A DNA stretch of 5,541 bases, from assembly GCA_013043085.1 (NCBI GenBank), contig JABDOU010000180.1:1-5541 (forward strand), read 5' to 3'. Every line of letters starts with the position of its first letter. Within the stretch, counting starts at the first letter, position 1. The stretch comes from Acidimicrobiia bacterium. Its GTDB lineage: Bacteria; Actinomycetota; Acidimicrobiia; Spongiisociales; SHLN01. The translations under genes were made by a program, and so were the position numbers. The notes under the pieces are model-generated. The model saw only the letters and a program-made list of their open reading frames with translations. It was not told where the DNA came from and did no database searches. Shown piece by piece: positions 1 through 5,207 of this stretch.

Positions 1-695
1 CGATGGGCGTGGGGTGCTTGGGAGGTCATGTACACGGTGACTTGCCCGGTGATCGGGTCCACGTCCGCCACCGCTCCGCAGGTCTCGAGCGGAGACGGGT
101 GGGAACGGGGGTAGTGGGTCTCGATGCTCACCACCTTGTCGGCTTCGGCGAAGGCACGGTCGGTCAGGTTCTTGTCACCCGACTCCCACTCGTAAACGAG
201 ATTGTCGGTCTGGCCTTCCTTCTCATCGCGGATCACCACGGCTCCCTCTGCCATGGCCTGGCGCGGGTCGGTGATGACCGGGAGCTCTTCGTAATCGACG
301 AAGATCAGCGACAGGGCATCACGGGCGGTGTACGAATCCGTGGCAATAACGGCCGCCACCTCCTGGCCCTGGAACCGAACCTTGTCGGTGGCAAGGACGG
401 CCTGGGTGTCGCCGGACAGGGTTGGCATCCATGCGAGGTTGTGCTGGGCCATGAGCTCGCCCGTCACCACGGCCACCACGCCTTCCAGGGCCTCGGCTTC
501 AGACGTGTCAATTGACAGAATCCTGGCGTGCGCGACCGGGCTCCGAAGGATCGCCATGTGCAGCATGCCTTTGAGCTCGATGTCATCTACGTAGTTGCCT
601 GCACCCTGAATGAACCGGGCGTCTTCGTGGCGGCGAACGCTGTGTCCGATGCCGCCGATTTCAGGAGGAGTATTCAGGTGAGCGGTTGTTGTCAT
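1..695 (-). CDS. coxL: Aerobic CO dehydrogenase-like large (molybdopterin) subunit CoxL, N-terminal part, cut by window edge
   Basis: I translated this region by hand on the minus strand. It is open for 231 codons from ATG at 695 to the left edge, with no stop. CoxL binds the Mo-molybdopterin cofactor and, in true CO dehydrogenase, oxidises CO with water to CO2, passing electrons to CoxS and CoxM. The xanthine dehydrogenase-family N-terminal signature is clear: GIGHSVRRHEDARF at residues 15-28, then GAGNYVDDI at 31-39 and AHARI at 55-59. MPTLSGDTQAVLA (90-102), FQGQEVAAVIA (108-118), HPSPLETC (199-206) and SQAPH (225-229) closely resemble form I CoxL as I recall it. Q226 probably corresponds to the glutamine near molybdenum in characterised enzymes. 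The family is about 780-810 residues, so roughly 70% is missing, including the loop that separates true CoxL (AYxCSFR) from form II. AGGAG at 704-708 overlaps the coxS stop, eight bases before the ATG, which supports this start. Confidence is high for family, moderate for CO as substrate. Confidence 0.88.
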   Translation of the reverse strand, partial: MTTTAHLNTPPEIGGIGHSVRRHEDARFIQGAGNYVDDIELKGMLHMAILRSPVAHARILSIDTSEAEALEGVVAVVTGELMAQHNLAWMPTLSGDTQAVLATDKVRFQGQEVAAVIATDSYTARDALSLIFVDYEELPVITDPRQAMAEGAVVIRDEKEGQTDNLVYEWESGDKNLTDRAFAEADKVVSIETHYPRSHPSPLETCGAVADVDPITGQVTVYMTSQAPHAH

Positions 696-707
696 GGTTG
701 TGTCTCC

Positions 708-1172
708 TCAGCTCTTTCGCATTTCTTCACCGGCGTGCTGGACGGCCTTCACGATGTTCACGTATCCCGTGCAGCGACAGATGTTGCCGCTGATCGCCCA
801 CCGGATGTCGTCTTCAGACGGTTCCGGGTTTTGCTCCAGGAGTGCGGCACTGGTCAGCATCATGCCGGGTGTGCAGAACCCACATTGGAGCCCGTGCTTT
901 TCCTTGAACGAAGCCTGGATCTGATGCAGTTCGCCGTTTTGTTTGAGGCCCTCGACCGTTGTGATCGACTTGCCGTTCGCCTGTACTGCGAACATCGTGC
1001 ACGATTTCATGGGCGTGCCGTCGATCAGAACGGTGCATGCTCCGCAGCTCGTCGTATCGCAGCCGATGTGGGTGCCGGTTGCGCCCGTTCCGCGGATGTA
1101 GTCGACGAGGAGCTGGCGGGCTTCAACATCTGAGGAAAGCGATGCTCCGTTGAGCGTGACGTTTATCTGCAT
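708..1172 (-). CDS. coxS: Molybdenum hydroxylase / CO dehydrogenase 2Fe-2S small subunit CoxS
   Basis: This 154-residue iron-sulfur subunit carries electrons from the molybdenum site of CoxL to the FAD of CoxM. The plant-type [2Fe-2S] site is C38, C43, C46 and C58. The C-terminal helical [2Fe-2S] site is C97, C100, C132 and C134 in the usual CGFCTPG and CRCTGY contexts. All eight ligands are present, so the protein looks functional, and its length is normal for the family. The stretch KSCTMFAVQANG (56-67) followed by ITT-EG is close to form I CoxS of characterised CO dehydrogenases, which favours a CO dehydrogenase over a xanthine- or isoquinoline-type enzyme. The start is supported by GGAGG at 1178-1182, which overlaps the coxM stop codon five bases before the ATG. 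The gene lies nine bases after coxM and twelve before coxL, so the three are almost certainly co-transcribed. No Tat or Sec signal is visible, so the protein is expected to be cytoplasmic. Confidence 0.95.
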   Translation of the reverse strand: MQINVTLNGASLSSDVEARQLLVDYIRGTGATGTHIGCDTTSCGACTVLIDGTPMKSCTMFAVQANGKSITTVEGLKQNGELHQIQASFKEKHGLQCGFCTPGMMLTSAALLEQNPEPSEDDIRWAISGNICRCTGYVNIVKAVQHAGEEMRKS

Positions 1173-1181
1173 GTGATCCTC

Positions 1182-2051
1182 CTATGCCCGGGCCTGTGCC
1201 AGGGATGCTTCGAGCCCCCGGCGTGTGTACACGCTGACGACGTTGCGTTTCCATTCGGCTGTCCCACGGACGTTGCTTTCTGGCTCCGCTGCCCTGGCGG
1301 CCAGCGCGCCTGCCTCTTTGAACAGCTCATCAGACGGTTCTTGACCCACCAGCGCCTGCTCCGCGGCAGTAGCTCGCGTGTTCTTGTTGTTTACGGCCGT
1401 CAGCGCGACTCCTGCCTCGGAGATCTTGCCGTCGTCTCCGAGCTGCAGTTGAGTAGCGACGGCGACGGTCGCGTAGTCGCCGATCTTGCGCTCCAGCTTC
1501 AGATAGGCGCCTCCGCCCTTCCCCGTGTATTTCGGGATCCTCACTTCCGTTACGATCTCACCTGGCTCGAGCGAGTTGGTGAAGAAGTCAACGACAAAAT
1601 CGTCGATCGGTATCACCCGCTCGCCGGCCGCAGATTGGGCAACGACCTCAGCTCGCACGGCCAACATGACCGAGTTCCAGTCGCCTTCCGGATCACAGTG
1701 GGCTACTGATCCGCACAAAGTGCCGCGGTTTCGCACGAGCGGGTCGGCAACCCAGGGTGCAGCAGAGGCGATGGCCCCGTTGTGAGCCGCGATGTCCGCC
1801 GAGTTGACGATGTCGTTGTGTCGCACCAGAGCGCCAATGCGCAGATAGCCGTTTGCACTATTGATGTGGTCGAGTCCCGAGATGTTGTTGATGTCGACGA
1901 GATGAGCGGGGCTGGCAAGTCTGAGCTTCATCATCGGGATGAGGCTTTGACCACCGGCCAGGACACGGGCCGATTCCCCCTCCTGGGACAAGGTGGCGAG
2001 AGCTTCGTCGAGAGTTTCGGGAGCGGAGTAGGCGAACGCGGCCGGGTACAT
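1182..2051 (-). CDS. coxM: CO dehydrogenase-like FAD-binding medium subunit CoxM
   Basis: This 289-residue FAD subunit takes electrons from CoxS and passes them to the respiratory chain. The frame is open upstream to 2132, but I chose ATG 2051 because it begins MYPAAFAYSAPETLDEA, the usual CoxM N-terminus, and because AGGAGG lies four bases before it. AGGQS at 32-36 and TLCG at 111-114 sit at the positions of the two FAD-binding motifs known as AGGHS and TIGG in CO dehydrogenase. VAHCDPEGDW at 116-125 completes the second loop. KLERKIGDYATVA in the C-terminal half resembles form I CoxM. The ending, with an NVRG segment and then YTRRGLE, is the normal CO dehydrogenase flavoprotein C-terminal domain. 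The histidine-to-glutamine change in AGGHS occurs in related proteins, and the TLCG cysteine is a small oddity. First gene of the minus-strand operon; its promoter should lie in 2052-2176. The alternative is another molybdenum hydroxylase of unknown substrate. Confidence 0.93.
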   Translation of the reverse strand: MYPAAFAYSAPETLDEALATLSQEGESARVLAGGQSLIPMMKLRLASPAHLVDINNISGLDHINSANGYLRIGALVRHNDIVNSADIAAHNGAIASAAPWVADPLVRNRGTLCGSVAHCDPEGDWNSVMLAVRAEVVAQSAAGERVIPIDDFVVDFFTNSLEPGEIVTEVRIPKYTGKGGGAYLKLERKIGDYATVAVATQLQLGDDGKISEAGVALTAVNNKNTRATAAEQALVGQEPSDELFKEAGALAARAAEPESNVRGTAEWKRNVVSVYTRRGLEASLAQARA

Positions 2052-2055
2052 GAGA

Positions 2056-2061
2056 CCTCCT
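2056..2061 (-). promoter_or_regulatory. Ribosome binding site that decides the coxM start
   Basis: A full AGGAGG on the minus strand ends four bases before ATG 2051. The longer open frame to 2132 would put this Shine-Dalgarno sequence inside the coding region and would add 27 residues that do not look like a CoxM N-terminus. The shorter start is therefore preferred. Confidence 0.8.
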
Positions 2062-2096
2062 CTAGTCCTCGTATCGACCCTACCACCTTCCCTATC

Positions 2097-2109
2097 GCCC
2101 CAGCGGGGC
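2097..2109. repeat. Short GC inverted repeat with a T-rich tail on the plus strand
   Basis: GCCCC at 2097-2101 and GGGGC at 2105-2109 form a perfect five-pair stem around a three-base AGC loop, followed on the plus strand by CTTTCTTT. The shape recalls a small intrinsic terminator or attenuator reading toward the BKACE gene, but the stem is short and the tail is broken by C residues. It could equally be chance in GC-rich DNA or a protein-binding site. The structure is read directly from the bases; any function is a guess. Confidence 0.3.
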
Positions 2110-2165
2110 CTTTCTTTGCGGGTCGTGCCCAACTCTGGGAAGATGACCTGAATCCCTTGAAGATG

Positions 2166-2171
2166 AGGAGG
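2166..2171 (+). promoter_or_regulatory. Ribosome binding site that decides the BKACE start
   Basis: AGGAGG lies five bases before ATG 2177. The alternative in-frame GTG at 2171 overlaps this motif and so cannot use it, which makes the ATG the likely start. Confidence 0.85.
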
Positions 2172-2176
2172 TGGTC

Positions 2177-3106
2177 ATGTCGAAGTTGATTTTGACGTGC
2201 GCCGTGACCGGGGGTTCCCACACGCCAACAATGAATATCGACATCCCGGTGACCGTCGACGAGATGGTCGACCAGTCGGTGGCCGCAGCCGGGGCCGGGG
2301 CCGCAGTGATCCACATCCACGCCAGGGACCCGGAAGACGGCCGGCCAACCGCCGACGTCGGTCTGTTTCGGGAGTACTGCCAGGGCATCAAGGAACGATC
2401 TGACGCGATTGTGTCCATCACGACCGGCGGTGCGACGGGCCAGACCATCGAGGAGCGGCTTGCTCCGATTCGGCAGCTGAAGCCAGAGCTGGCGACGTGC
2501 AATCTCGGCACGATGAACTACGGGTTGTTCCAGATGGTGCCCAAATACGAGGGACGCTGGAAGTACGACTGGGAAGAAGAGTTTCTTCTCTCTACCAAGT
2601 CAGAACCCTTCGTCAGCAGCTTCGCAGATATCGAATACATGCTCACCGAATTGGCCGACGAGACCGGATGCCGCTTTGAGTTCGAGGCCTATGACGTTGG
2701 CCATCTCTACACCCTGGCCCACTTCGCCGACATAGGTCTGGTGAAGCCGCCAATCTTCATGCAGTTCGTGGTCGGAACCTTCGGCGGCATCGGACCCGAT
2801 GTCGAAAACGTAGTCACGATGAAGACGGTGGCACATCGCCTCTTCGGCGACGACATCGAATGGGGAGTGCTCGGCGGTGGGCGATTTCAGTTTGACCTGG
2901 TGACCGCTGGAATCTTGCTCGGTGGCAACGCCCGGGTTGGCCTCGAGGACGGCTTATACCTTCGTAAAGGACGCTTGGCAGAATCCAATGAAGAGCAGGT
3001 ACAAAAGATCGTGCGCATCATCGACGAGCTATCACGCGAGGTGGCAACGCCGGCGGAGGCGAGAGAGCGGCTGGCGCTCAAAGGGTTGGAGAACGTTGGC
3101 TACTAG
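2177..3106 (+). CDS. Beta-keto acid cleavage enzyme (BKACE, DUF849 family), probable 3-dehydrocarnitine cleavage
   Basis: This 309-residue protein belongs to the BKACE family, Zn-dependent TIM-barrel enzymes that condense a beta-keto acid with acetyl-CoA to give acetoacetate and a new acyl-CoA. The HIH motif, H46 and H48, supplies two metal ligands at the same numbering as the founding member Kce. R253-x3-E257-D258, within RVGLED, matches the Kce arginine, metal-binding glutamate and aspartate (R226, E230, D231). SITTGG (80-85) and NLGTMN (109-114) are typical substrate-pocket strands. The position of Kce E14 is S14 here, followed by HTP, as in the subgroup with G-x-HTP at this loop, so the substrate is not the Kce amino-keto acid. 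The downstream L-carnitine dehydrogenase-thioesterase fusion makes 3-dehydrocarnitine the best guess (CdhC-like role), giving betainyl-CoA. The substrate rests on context and the family on sequence. The next gene starts 53 bases on. Cytoplasmic; no signal sequence. Confidence 0.93.
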   Translation: MSKLILTCAVTGGSHTPTMNIDIPVTVDEMVDQSVAAAGAGAAVIHIHARDPEDGRPTADVGLFREYCQGIKERSDAIVSITTGGATGQTIEERLAPIRQLKPELATCNLGTMNYGLFQMVPKYEGRWKYDWEEEFLLSTKSEPFVSSFADIEYMLTELADETGCRFEFEAYDVGHLYTLAHFADIGLVKPPIFMQFVVGTFGGIGPDVENVVTMKTVAHRLFGDDIEWGVLGGGRFQFDLVTAGILLGGNARVGLEDGLYLRKGRLAESNEEQVQKIVRIIDELSREVATPAEARERLALKGLENVGY

Positions 3107-3159
3107 AAGAACCCGCAGAGACGAATTGGAACTTAGGAATTGGAATTCAGGAGGAAACG
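3107..3159 (+). other. Intergenic spacer before the PEBP-family gene
   Basis: This is the only sizeable gap (53 bases) in the plus-strand cluster. It is visibly richer in A and T than the flanking genes and holds a near-perfect 14-base tandem repeat followed by a strong AGGAGG at 3149-3154, five bases before ATG 3160. No terminator hairpin is visible, so transcription probably continues from the BKACE gene. An internal promoter is possible, but no clear pair of boxes was found. Confidence 0.5.
3123..3150 (+). repeat. Imperfect 14-base tandem duplication before the PEBP-family gene
   Basis: Two adjacent 14-base units, 3123-3136 and 3137-3150, agree at 12 of 14 positions and share the first nine bases, GAATTGGAA. 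They end in CTTAG and TTCAG respectively, and the second unit runs into the Shine-Dalgarno AGGAGG. They may be a slippage duplication or two copies of an activator or repressor half-site. The repeat is directly visible; a role is not shown. Confidence 0.7.
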
Positions 3160-3780
3160 ATGCGACTAACCAGCGATTCGATCACGGACGGCGCTCCCAT
3201 CCCGTCGGAATATGCGCTGTGCGTGCCGGATCCCAACAGCCACGCAACGTTCGCTGCCAACCGTAATCCGGACCTGGCGTGGACTGACATCCCCGACGGG
3301 ACGAAATCATTCGTGGTGACCTGCATCGACGTGGACGTTCCTTCCGCGGGAGACGACGTCAATCAGGAGGATCGCGAGGTACCCGAAGATCTACCCAGGG
3401 TCGATTTCGTCCACTGGCTGCTTGCCGATCTGCCGGCGGGCGTACAGCATGTGGCGGCTGGTGCCTATTCCGATGGCGTCACGCCTGGCGGAAAGCCAGG
3501 TTTGGCGGACGGCCCGATCGAGGGCGTGAACGATTACACATCGTGGTTTGCGGGGGATCCGGACATGGGCGGAACCTGGAAGGGCTATGACGGCCCGTGC
3601 CCGCCATGGAACGATTCGATCCTCCATCGGTACGATTTCACCGTTTATGCGCTCGATGTTGCAACGGTCGGATTGTCGGTTGGCTTCACGATTGACGAAC
3701 TGAACGCCACCATCGATGGACACGTACTCGGTTCGGCGACCATCACGTCCACCTACACGCTCAACCCCCGGCTGCGCTAG
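3160..3780 (+). CDS. YbhB/YbcL-type phosphatidylethanolamine-binding (PEBP) family protein
   Basis: This 206-residue protein belongs to the bacterial PEBP/Raf-kinase-inhibitor-like family, a compact beta fold with an anion- or ligand-binding pocket and no agreed biochemical role in bacteria. The pocket motifs are DVDVP at 57-61, FVHWLL at 82-87 with the conserved H84, YDGPCPP at 142-148 and HRYDFTVYALD at 155-165. It is somewhat longer than E. coli YbhB (about 158 residues) because of an acidic insert around 62-80 and an extended loop around 100-140, as in a larger subgroup of these proteins. There is no signal peptide, so it is probably cytoplasmic. AGGAGG at 3149-3154, five bases upstream, fixes the start. 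Its stop TAG shares one base with the GTG of the next gene, so the two are probably translationally coupled. Its place between BKACE and carnitine dehydrogenase suggests a linked but unknown role, perhaps in binding an intermediate. Confidence 0.9.
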   Translation: MRLTSDSITDGAPIPSEYALCVPDPNSHATFAANRNPDLAWTDIPDGTKSFVVTCIDVDVPSAGDDVNQEDREVPEDLPRVDFVHWLLADLPAGVQHVAAGAYSDGVTPGGKPGLADGPIEGVNDYTSWFAGDPDMGGTWKGYDGPCPPWNDSILHRYDFTVYALDVATVGLSVGFTIDELNATIDGHVLGSATITSTYTLNPRLR

Positions 3781-5198
3781 TGCGCTTCGGCGTGGTCGGT
3801 ACCGGAGTCATCGGTGCCGGATGGACCACCAGGGCCCTGGCTCGTGGATGGGACGTCGTTGCCACTGATCCGGCCCCGGCCGCCGAGGAGCGGCTTCGGC
3901 TTGCGGTTGATAGGGCATGGGAATCTGCCCGCAAGCTCGGTGTGTTCCCCGGCGCAGATCCCACCCGGCTGGAGTTCGCGGCATCTCTCGAAGAGGTCGT
4001 CTCGGTAAGCGAGTTCGTGCAAGAAAGCGTTCCCGAGCACGAATCGCTGAAGAAAGGGGTCCACGAGGCGATCGATGCCGTGGCCGACCCGGACGTGGTT
4101 GTGGCATCAAGCTCTTCCGGTCTGTTGCCATCGCACCTGCAGGCGGGACTTAGGCATCCCGGGCGGCTGGTCATTGGACATCCGTTCAACCCTGTCTATT
4201 TGCTGCCACTGGTCGAGGTGCTCGGAGGTAGCCAGACGTCGGAATCCGCTCTGGAACGAGCCATCGCGGTGTACGAAGATCTCGGGATGTATCCGCTGCG
4301 GGTGCGCACCGAGATCGAGGGCTATTTGTCCGACCGTTTGCAGGAGGCCATGTGGCGCGAGATCCTCCACCTCGTCAACGACGGTGTTGCTACCACCGGC
4401 GAACTCGACGAGGCCATTCTTTACGGCCCGGGCCTCAGGTGGGCGGGGATGGGTACAAACCTCATATTCCATCTGGCAGGCGGCGAAAACGGTATGCGCC
4501 ACATGCTCGAGCAGTTCGGTCCTGCCCTGGAGCTGCCCTGGACGAAGCTCGTGGCCCCGCCGCTCTCGGATGATCTCATCGACGCGATGGTCGAGGGAAC
4601 AAGCCTGCAGGCGGGGGACCGATCCATCGCCGACCTCGAACGTACTCGCGATGATTATCTGATCGCGGTAATGCGTGGTCTCAAGGCACATGATGTCGGA
4701 GCGGGCCGCACTCTGGCCCGTTGGGAGGAGCGGCTGCATGGCGTCCAGCAGCAGCGCTGGAAAACCGGTGACCGCATTCCGAATCCACTGGAGCTGTACG
4801 CCTGCCCGGTTGAGCCCGAATGGGTGGACTACAACCGGCACATGACGGAGTCGGCGTATCTTCTGGCGGCAGGGTGGGCTACCGACAAGCTCTTTCGTTA
4901 TATAGGGATCGATGACGATTACAGGGCGGGCGGCCATTCCTTTTACACGGTTGAAACTCACATCAGCTATCGGAAAGAGGTGGGAGCCGATGCCGCCCTC
5001 CGTTTCACTACAAAAGTGCTCGAGGTACACGCCAAACGCTTTCGTTTCATCCACGAGATGTACGCGGACGAAGACCATGTGGCGAGCATCGAGCAACTGC
5101 TGGTTCACGTCGACACCAATGCAGGCCGGTCAACGCCGATTCGGCCTGGTCCTGCCGCGGTCCTTGCCGAAATCGCGGAAGCCCACCGGGATTCGTAG
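3780..5198 (+). CDS. lcdH: L-carnitine dehydrogenase / betainyl-CoA thioesterase fusion protein
   Basis: This 472-residue bifunctional enzyme is probably cytoplasmic. Residues 1-320 are a 3-hydroxyacyl-CoA dehydrogenase-type fold with the Rossmann motif GTGVIG (7-12), an acidic D30 ending strand 2 that favours NAD+, and the catalytic pair H134 (in HPFNP) and E146, twelve residues apart as in the family. SDRLQEAMWRE (185-195) and ATTGELDEAILYGPGLRWA (205-223) are typical of L-carnitine dehydrogenase. Residues about 336-472 form a hotdog thioesterase with WVDYNRHM (348-355), where D350 is the likely catalytic acid, and YTVETHISYR later. Rhizobial carnitine dehydrogenases have the same fusion, in which the C-terminal domain hydrolyses betainyl-CoA to glycine betaine. 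R353 stands where this motif usually has glycine. The start GTG 3780 overlaps the preceding TAG and has no clear Shine-Dalgarno, so coupled translation is likely; the Rossmann strand begins at once, so no earlier start is needed. Another beta-hydroxy acid substrate is possible. Confidence 0.9.
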   Translation: MRFGVVGTGVIGAGWTTRALARGWDVVATDPAPAAEERLRLAVDRAWESARKLGVFPGADPTRLEFAASLEEVVSVSEFVQESVPEHESLKKGVHEAIDAVADPDVVVASSSSGLLPSHLQAGLRHPGRLVIGHPFNPVYLLPLVEVLGGSQTSESALERAIAVYEDLGMYPLRVRTEIEGYLSDRLQEAMWREILHLVNDGVATTGELDEAILYGPGLRWAGMGTNLIFHLAGGENGMRHMLEQFGPALELPWTKLVAPPLSDDLIDAMVEGTSLQAGDRSIADLERTRDDYLIAVMRGLKAHDVGAGRTLARWEERLHGVQQQRWKTGDRIPNPLELYACPVEPEWVDYNRHMTESAYLLAAGWATDKLFRYIGIDDDYRAGGHSFYTVETHISYRKEVGADAALRFTTKVLEVHAKRFRFIHEMYADEDHVASIEQLLVHVDTNAGRSTPIRPGPAAVLAEIAEAHRDS

Positions 5199-5207
5199 GA
5201 TCGACGA

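Larger units (their letters stand above)
2052..2176. promoter_or_regulatory. Divergent intergenic region between the cox operon and the BKACE-led operon
   Basis: These 125 bases separate two genes that point away from each other, so both operon promoters and any shared operator should lie here. I saw no convincing consensus sigma-70 promoter on either strand. On the plus strand a weak TTGCGG at 2116-2121 lies 17 bases from GAAGAT at 2139-2144. On the minus strand TAGGGT, near position 2080, fits a loose TANNNT -10 box without a clear -35. A short GC-rich inverted repeat occupies 2097-2109. The boundaries are the two start codons. The regulatory role is inferred from gene arrangement rather than from a recognised site. 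Confidence 0.5.

Noticed and set aside
3..515. 170-residue plus-strand open frame at the left edge
   Set aside because: It is the antisense shadow of coxL, and its translation is a low-complexity mix rich in G, H, R and V without a recognisable domain.
528..1133. 201-residue plus-strand open frame
   Set aside because: It spans the antisense of coxL and coxS, including their junction, with no ribosome binding site or family motif; coxS has all eight cluster cysteines in the other direction.
1173..1709. 178-residue plus-strand open frame
   Set aside because: It is antisense to coxM, whose FAD motifs and start signal are clear.
2052..2132. N-terminal extension of coxM to 2132
   Set aside because: The added 27 residues do not resemble a CoxM N-terminus, and the extension would bury the AGGAGG that precedes ATG 2051.
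2171..2176. GTG start for the BKACE gene at 2171
   Set aside because: It overlaps the Shine-Dalgarno itself; ATG 2177 has the proper spacing.
1931..2511. Two overlapping minus-strand frames (1931-2320 and 2092-2511) crossing the divergent region
   Set aside because: They run antisense through the BKACE gene and across the promoter region into coxM in a wrong frame, with no recognisable domain.
4107..5108. 333-residue open frame on the minus strand opposite lcdH
   Set aside because: It lies wholly antisense to a well-supported two-domain enzyme, its product has no recognisable family motif, and it is explained by codon bias in GC-rich DNA.
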